Shown here: in pieces, positions 60,514-64,000 of the stretch
Layout: every line of letters begins with the position of its first letter
Numbering within the stretch: the first letter of the stretch is position 1
NCBI GenBank assembly: GCA_045593905.1
Contig: JAZNXL010000014.1
Coordinates: forward strand, 30,488 to 94,487
Reading direction: 5' to 3'
Source: RGIG9041 sp045593905
GTDB taxonomy: Bacteria > Bacillota > Clostridia > Oscillospirales > QAKW01
DNA length: 64,000 nucleotides
The notes under the pieces: generated by a model
Databases searched by the model: none
What the model saw: only the letters and a program-made list of their open reading frames with translations
Told to the model about the DNA's origin: nothing
Position numbers and translations under genes: made by a program

Positions 60514-61098
60514 TTACCTCTTTACCGCTTTTAAAATTCTAACGATTACGGGCGATAACACAATGTTAACCGCAAGCTCAATTAAAAAGTTCCAGCCTAC
60601 CAAAACTAAAAACATATACGACACTACGTTCTGTCCGCCTGCCCACTTCGAAAGGGTGTCCATAAAAAATAAAAGACAGCCAAGCAAAAACAAACCTGTG
60701 TTTACAAGCGGGCATACGATAGCCGAAACTATTGCCGACGGATAAATCTTACCTTTAAATAACTTAAGCGCACCCTCGTAGCAAAGACCCGATACAAAAC
60801 CGCACGCTGTACCCTTTATAAGCACGGTGAGCACTGTGCCAAACGCGTCGACTGTTAAAAACGCGGCGGCATCTCCGCTTATAAGCACCACTAAACCAAA
60901 TATAAAGCCCAGCCACGCGCCAACAACCTTACCGCAGGTTGCAGTACCAATAACTATAGGTATAAGCACCAGCGAAATTGCAAACGGTCCAAACTTTACA
61001 AACGAGCCCATATACTGCAAAAGCACTACGAGTGCTGTAAGTATTGCGCCAAGTACCATTGTCTTTGTAGACATTTTTTGTCTTGTTGACTGTTTCAT
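60514..61098 (-). CDS. ECF transporter S component, probably for pantothenate
   Basis: 194 residues with about six membrane segments. GPFAISLVLIPIVIGTATCGK and GAWLGFIFGLVVLISGD match ECF S proteins. It sits 4 bases upstream of coaX, so pantothenate is the likely substrate (PanT-like), by context only. SD AAGGAGGA on the minus strand. Confidence 0.8.
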   Translation of the reverse strand: MKQSTRQKMSTKTMVLGAILTALVVLLQYMGSFVKFGPFAISLVLIPIVIGTATCGKVVGAWLGFIFGLVVLISGDAAAFLTVDAFGTVLTVLIKGTACGFVSGLCYEGALKLFKGKIYPSAIVSAIVCPLVNTGLFLLGCLLFFMDTLSKWAGGQNVVSYMFLVLVGWNFLIELAVNIVLSPVIVRILKAVKR

Positions 61099-61275
61099 AT
61101 TAAATTTTCCTCCTTGTTAATGTCCGCATCTTTGCGGTACAGTACAAATTCGAGTATATATTAACATATTAAAACTGAAATTTCTATAGAAATTTAAAAA
61201 AATTTATGATACACTAAAATTACAAACCGCGTTTTAGCGCGATGTACAAAAGAGGATATACAATGCAATACATAA
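61099..61275. other. Gene-free stretch upstream of the ECF-coaX operon
   Basis: It contains the 5' leader of the leftward operon with a CCGCA/TGCGG hairpin (about 61127-61140) and a TATACT -10 candidate (minus strand, 61158-61153) with only a poor -35. Nothing else is recognisable. An ATG-initiated short frame running rightward from 61242/61263 into the repeat is not convincing. Confidence 0.4.
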
Positions 61276-61411
61276 CCGCCTACAAGACAGTTTATCAAAC
61301 TGTTTTGCTAAACGGCGTCGCCCTCGCAGGTTCGAATCCCTATGTTATAACAATAAACAAAAAAAGACACCCCAAAGGGTGTCTTTTTTATTTGGCGGAG
61401 AGAAGGGGATT
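61276..61411 (+). repeat. tRNA-flanking repeat, copy 1 (T-arm-like element + terminator + tRNA-Ser 3' end)
   Basis: 136 bases matching copy 2 (61483-61618). In order: CCGCCTACA; a hairpin with arms ACAGTTT/AAACTGT around ATC; GCTAAACGGCGTC; a T-loop-like GGTTCGAATCCC; ACAATAAACAAAAAA; a bidirectional terminator (61365-61389); and an exact 19-base copy of the tRNA-Ser 3' end with CCA (61393-61411), after which the tRNA sequence breaks off. It looks like a decayed duplicate of the unit that ends in the intact tRNA-Ser. Confidence 0.75.
61365..61389. terminator. Bidirectional terminator within repeat copy 1
   Basis: AGACACCC / GGGTGTCT with loop CAAA, with A-run and T-run on the two sides. The stem sequence differs from the terminator of copy 2 but the position is the same. 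Confidence 0.8.
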
Positions 61412-61482
61412 TGCCGCCTGCTGATGCAGGCTGACTGCTTGGCGACCCAACGCTTTGCGCTCGGTACCCGCCCGCGCACCAT
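61412..61482. other. GC-rich spacer between the two repeat copies
   Basis: 71 bases clearly richer in G+C than anything around them, with a CCTGC/GCAGG hairpin and no tRNA or gene similarity that I recognise. It replaces the rest of the tRNA-Ser that copy 1 lacks. Confidence 0.5.
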
Positions 61483-61618
61483 CCGCCTACAAAACAGTTT
61501 CCCAAACTGTTTTGCTAAACGGCGTCTGCCCTCTCGGGTTCGAATCCCCATTTTATCACAATAAACAAAAAACCTACCCTAATGGGTAGGCTTTTTATTT
61601 GGCGGAGAGAAGGGGATT
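61483..61618 (+). repeat. tRNA-flanking repeat, copy 2
   Basis: Same layout as copy 1: the hairpin arms are AACAGTTT/AAACTGTT around CCC, a small GGC-GTCT-GCC stem, a T-arm-like CGGGTTCGAATCCCC, then a terminator and the 3' end of tRNA-Ser, here intact. Relative to copy 1 the hairpin arm has A for G opposite T, so pairing is kept. The 17-base hairpin has the size of an anticodon arm (5-bp stem, 7-base loop), but no D-arm or acceptor stem is present, so it is not a functional tRNA. Confidence 0.75.
61573..61597. terminator. Bidirectional terminator next to tRNA-Ser
   Basis: CCTACCC / GGGTAGG with loop TAAT, A-run and T-run flanks. On the minus strand it ends the tRNA-Ser transcript. Confidence 0.82.
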
Positions 61619-61691
61619 CGAACCCCTGAACGGGTTTAAGCCGTTACACGATTTCCAATCGTGCGCCTTCGACCAGCTCAGCCATCTCTCC
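61600..61691 (-). tRNA. tRNA-Ser (anticodon GGA), CCA encoded
   Basis: 92 bases on the minus strand with acceptor GGAGAGA/TCTCTCC, discriminator G and encoded CCA. The anticodon arm is CACGA-TTGGAAA-TCGTG, anticodon GGA. A long class II variable arm (AACGG/CCGTT) and T-arm GGGGTTCGAATCCCC are present. It reads UCC and UCU serine codons. Confidence 0.96.
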
Positions 61692-61702
61692 AAGCGGTAA
61701 TT

Positions 61703-61731
61703 AGTATAAAATATTTTAAAGTTTTTGTCAA
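61703..61731 (-). promoter_or_regulatory. Promoter of tRNA-Ser
   Basis: On the minus strand TTGACA (61731-61726), 17 A/T-rich bases and TATACT (61708-61703), 11 bases before the tRNA 5' end. Confidence 0.85.
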
Positions 61732-61746
61732 TGATGTTTTTATTAA

Positions 61747-61775
61747 TTGACAACGCCGTCGTGTAATGTTACAAT
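61747..61775 (+). promoter_or_regulatory. Promoter of the MATE transporter gene
   Basis: TTGACA (61747-61752), a 17-base spacer and TACAAT (61770-61775), 30 bases before the ATG. Confidence 0.85.
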
Positions 61776-61805
61776 CTATAACGTTAGTCAAAAAAGGAGA
61801 AATAA

Positions 61806-63158
61806 ATGTCAGTTCAACGCGAAAACAAAATGGGTGTTATGCCTATAAATAAATTGCTTGTTTCAATGTCAGCACCAATGATGCTTTCAATGCTTATTCA
61901 AGCGCTTTACAACATTGTCGACAGCGTGTTTGTTTCGTTCATAAGCGAAAACGCACTTACTGCGGTATCTCTCGCTTTCCCTGCACAAAACCTGCTCATC
62001 GCGGTTGCGGTCGGAACAGGTGTTGGTATAAACGCGCTGCTTTCAAAAAAGCTCGGCGAAAAAGACTTTGACGGTGCAAACAACATCGCAACTCACGGAG
62101 TGTTTTTAGCCCTTTGCAGTTATCTGCTGTTTTTGATAGCGGGTGTCTTTTTCTCACGCACCTTCTTTGCAGTTCAAACAACAGTTGCCGATATTGTCGA
62201 TAAGGGCAATACCTACCTGATAATATGTATGGTCGGCTCAGTTGCCGTTTTTGTTCAGGTAATGTTCGAACGCCTTATGCAGTCAACAGGTAAAACGCTC
62301 TATGTAATGTACAGTCAGGGCTTTGGTGCAATCATTAACATAATATTCGACCCCATACTAATATTCGGTAAATTCGGTTTTCCAAAAATGGGTATTGCGG
62401 GCGCAGCTGTCGCTACAGTGTTGGGTCAGCTTTGCGGTATGACACTTGCTATAATTCTCCATCACAAGCTCAATCACGAGGTGAGGCTAAAACTAAAAGG
62501 GTTTATGCCTTGCAAACATACAATTAAGCAAATTTATATAGTTGCGCTTCCGTCAATCATAATGCAGTCAATTGGTTCTGTTATGGTGTTCGGGTTTAAT
62601 AAAATACTTATAAAATTCACCGAAACAGCGGCTACCGTATTTGGAGTATACTTTAAAATTCAAAGCTTTGTATTTATGCCTGTGTTCGGTTTAAATAACG
62701 GTGCAGTACCAATAGTCAGCTATAACTATGGGGCAAAAAACCGAAAGCGCATAACAAAAACTATAAAGCTTTCGGCAATCTATGCAGTTTCAATTATGCT
62801 TGTCGGACTTGCGGTTGTTCAGCTTTTTACAAAACCTTTGTTGCTTGCCTTTAACGCGTCGCCGAATATGTTAAAACTGGGTATACCGGCACTGCGTATA
62901 ATCTCGCTCAGCTTTGTTTTTGCGGGCGCAGGTATTGTTATGTCGTCAGCTTTTCAGGCTATGGGGCAGGCGTACAAATCAATGCTTATGTCACTCGTTC
63001 GTCAAATTGTTGTAATATTACCTGTGGCATACCTGCTTTCGCTTACAAACAACGTAAACCTCGTTTGGTTTGCTTTCCCAATCGCCGAGATTGTCTCAAT
63101 AATACTTTGCATCGTTTTCTATATCGATTTATATAAAAAGGTAATTAAAAACCTATAA
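61806..63158 (+). CDS. MATE family efflux transporter
   Basis: 450 residues with about 12 membrane helices in two similar halves. MGVMPINKLLVSMSAPMMLSM at the start and PVFGLNNGAVPIVSYNYGA in the second half are typical of the clostridial MATE/NorM group. It exports cationic drugs or metabolites using an ion gradient. The substrate is not predictable. SD AAAAGGAGAA; own strong promoter. Confidence 0.92.
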   Translation: MSVQRENKMGVMPINKLLVSMSAPMMLSMLIQALYNIVDSVFVSFISENALTAVSLAFPAQNLLIAVAVGTGVGINALLSKKLGEKDFDGANNIATHGVFLALCSYLLFLIAGVFFSRTFFAVQTTVADIVDKGNTYLIICMVGSVAVFVQVMFERLMQSTGKTLYVMYSQGFGAIINIIFDPILIFGKFGFPKMGIAGAAVATVLGQLCGMTLAIILHHKLNHEVRLKLKGFMPCKHTIKQIYIVALPSIIMQSIGSVMVFGFNKILIKFTETAATVFGVYFKIQSFVFMPVFGLNNGAVPIVSYNYGAKNRKRITKTIKLSAIYAVSIMLVGLAVVQLFTKPLLLAFNASPNMLKLGIPALRIISLSFVFAGAGIVMSSAFQAMGQAYKSMLMSLVRQIVVILPVAYLLSLTNNVNLVWFAFPIAEIVSIILCIVFYIDLYKKVIKNL

Positions 63159-63171
63159 TACGCCATTTTTT

Positions 63172-63210
63172 AACACCTCCTTGTTGTAACTTTAGTAAGG
63201 AGGTGTTTTT
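63172..63210 (+). terminator. Terminator hairpin whose 3' arm is the SD of the next gene
   Basis: A perfect 11-bp stem AACACCTCCTT (63172-63182) / AAGGAGGTGTT (63197-63207), a 14-base loop and five Ts, immediately followed by ATG 63211. The AAGGAGGTG in the 3' arm is the only SD for the following gene and is fully paired in the hairpin. Confidence 0.75.
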
Positions 63211-63786
63211 ATGTTAAAATTCAAATCGTTTATTGTAGGCGGAATATTCGCGCTCATATTAACTTTGCTTGCGCTAAGACTGTACTATGTTGCAACAACA
63301 CCATTTTATAATGATATAGCATCTCAAAACAGTATAGACAAGCCCGAGGGCGATAGTGTAAACCTTTTGGCAGTTACAAACACTATTACTCTTTATAATA
63401 TAAATGATGAAATAATTTCAAAACTTGTAATTCCAAAAAATACAAGTGTTTATCATAACGGTGAATATATGAGCATAATGTCGACAGGCGGAATAGATGA
63501 CATTATCGACCATATAAAAATGCTTACAGGCGTTAAAGTTAATTACTACATACAAACCGATAATGAAACACTATCAAAATTAAAAACACAAATAATACTA
63601 AAAAATGAAAATATTTATTCAAATTTGTCAATAACCAATATGTTAAAGCTAAAAAATATACCCACAACCAATATAAAAACATATACTGTATCCGGAAAAA
63701 AGCAAAAAAACGGCTTGTTTTTGGTCGAAAATACCAATTTAAACACCCTTCGAAAGCTTTGCTTTAAACATTTTAAAATAAACTAA
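63211..63786 (+). CDS. Membrane-anchored degenerate LCP-like protein
   Basis: 191 residues. An N-terminal membrane helix (about 7-28) is followed by an extracytoplasmic part whose order of elements resembles the LytR-CpsA-Psr fold: LLAVTN, IISKLVIPKNTSVY (family: SIPRDT), GGIDDIIDHIKMLTGVKVNYYIQTD (family: GG...LLGI.IDYY). The conserved Asp and Arg residues that bind the polyprenyl phosphate are missing, and it is shorter than a whole LCP enzyme, so ligase activity is unlikely. The coding sequence is more AT-rich than its neighbours. No other promoter is seen, so expression depends on passing the hairpin upstream. Confidence 0.6.
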   Translation: MLKFKSFIVGGIFALILTLLALRLYYVATTPFYNDIASQNSIDKPEGDSVNLLAVTNTITLYNINDEIISKLVIPKNTSVYHNGEYMSIMSTGGIDDIIDHIKMLTGVKVNYYIQTDNETLSKLKTQIILKNENIYSNLSITNMLKLKNIPTTNIKTYTVSGKKQKNGLFLVENTNLNTLRKLCFKHFKIN

Positions 63787-63805
63787 AAAAATTTCAAAAA
63801 AGGTG

Positions 63806-63834
63806 TTGACAAAGGGGGATGTATTTGTTATTAT
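63806..63834 (+). promoter_or_regulatory. Probable rRNA operon promoter
   Basis: TTGACA (63806-63811), a 17-base spacer and TATTAT (63829-63834), preceded by A/T-rich sequence. The leader that follows has rRNA-operon traits (next entry). Confidence 0.75.
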
Positions 63835-63840
63835 ATTTGG

Positions 63841-64000
63841 GCAGCCTTGAAACAGGGGTATGCAAAATGAACTTTGAAAATTAAACAGCATCATAAAAAG
63901 GACCCGTTAATTGTTTTGAAAAGAATGGACAATTAACAGATATTAACTTACAAAAGTCAGTAAATGTTATGAGTCTGGAAAAGATAATTTTTTAAAAAAT
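63841..64000 (+). promoter_or_regulatory. Probable rRNA operon leader (boxA and processing stem), continuing past the window
   Basis: TGAACTTTGAAAA (63868-63880) resembles the boxA antitermination site of Bacillota rRNA operons. A GTTAATTGT (63906-63914)/ACAATTAAC (63929-63937) stem may be a processing or leader hairpin. No protein frame is seen. The 16S rRNA gene itself is not in the window; it is inferred to begin just beyond the right edge. Confidence 0.6.

Noticed and set aside
61263..61424. Short rightward frame with a possible SD (AGAGGATA) running into repeat copy 1
   Set aside because: Its codons pass through the hairpin, T-loop and terminator; the sequence is better explained by RNA structure. 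It could only be rescued by conservation data.
61345..61551. Minus-strand open frame of 68 codons across the tRNA-flanking repeat
   Set aside because: It is made of the T-arm-like element, hairpin and terminator read backward, has no SD, and overlaps structured RNA. A second frame at 61308-61505 is explained the same way.
61483..61560. A functional tRNA in repeat copy 2 (anticodon arm and T-arm-like parts)
   Set aside because: No acceptor stem, no D-arm and an imperfect T-stem; only partial similarity to tRNA.
1..64000. CRISPR array, insertion sequence, prophage or defence genes
   Set aside because: No regularly spaced repeats, transposase, integrase, phage or nuclease-type genes were found on either strand.

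Overview
The window looks like a chromosomal segment of a spore-lineage Bacillota, class Clostridia. An order such as Oscillospirales is plausible but is only an inference. The evidence is: the complete S10-spc-alpha ribosomal protein operon in Gram-positive order; zinc-type S14, L36 and S4; SpoIIR and a Spo0A-family protein; a dcw (division and cell wall) cluster headed by mraZ with a meso-DAP type MurE; an SLH surface protein; a class B sortase; and ECF vitamin transporters. Base composition is moderately AT-rich. Strong AGGAGG ribosome-binding sites and TTGNNN-N17-TATAAT promoters recur throughout.

Left part (1-7.3 kb): the tail of an unknown gene; a vitamin B6 salvage pair (pyridoxamine kinase, which seems to start at ATT, plus an ECF S component); a leftward operon of an ACT-domain protein, a PFL/DUF711 protein and a Spo0A-like protein whose receiver has lost its phosphorylation residues; then a rightward, translationally coupled Lrp regulator, aminotransferase and ispE, followed by spoIIR. 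At 7.4-10.8 kb is a secreted protein of 1129 residues with beta-helix-like and Ig/cadherin-like regions and three C-terminal SLH repeats.

The core (10.9-26.3 kb) is one long operon: a leader of about 310 nt with an internal terminator (candidate attenuator), then rpsJ-rplCDWB-rpsS-rplV-rpsC-rplP-rpmC-rpsQ-rplNXE-rpsZ-rpsH-rplFR-rpsE-rpmD-rplO-secY-adk-map-infA-rpmJ-rpsMKD-rpoA-rplQ. A WYL regulator and a class B sortase follow.

From 28.1 to 41.7 kb lies the dcw cluster: mraZ (with a three-repeat MraZ operator), rsmH, ftsL-like, a PASTA-containing class B PBP, murE, murF, mraY, ftsW, murG, murA, ftsQ and ftsZ. murC, murB and ftsA are absent. After a lipoprotein polysaccharide deacetylase and rnpB (minus strand, with an enlarged P12 region), murD stands apart and is followed by three M42 aminopeptidases. 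Next come smc-ftsY, an RNase PH-RdgB fusion, yhbY, a NadD-YqeK fusion, rsfS and leuS. The right end has a CarD regulator, an IspD-IspF fusion, rpsU, a pantothenate kinase/ECF pair (minus strand), an odd duplicated tRNA-like repeat beside tRNA-Ser(GGA), a MATE exporter, a degenerate LCP-like protein, and what looks like the promoter, boxA and leader of an rRNA operon running off the end.

Most of the window is ordinary housekeeping. The items most worth a second look are the phosphorylation-dead Spo0A relative, the S10-operon leader attenuator, two genes (murA and the LCP-like gene) whose Shine-Dalgarno forms the 3' arm of a terminator hairpin, and the duplicated T-arm-like element next to tRNA-Ser. 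No phage, IS element, CRISPR array or defence system was seen.
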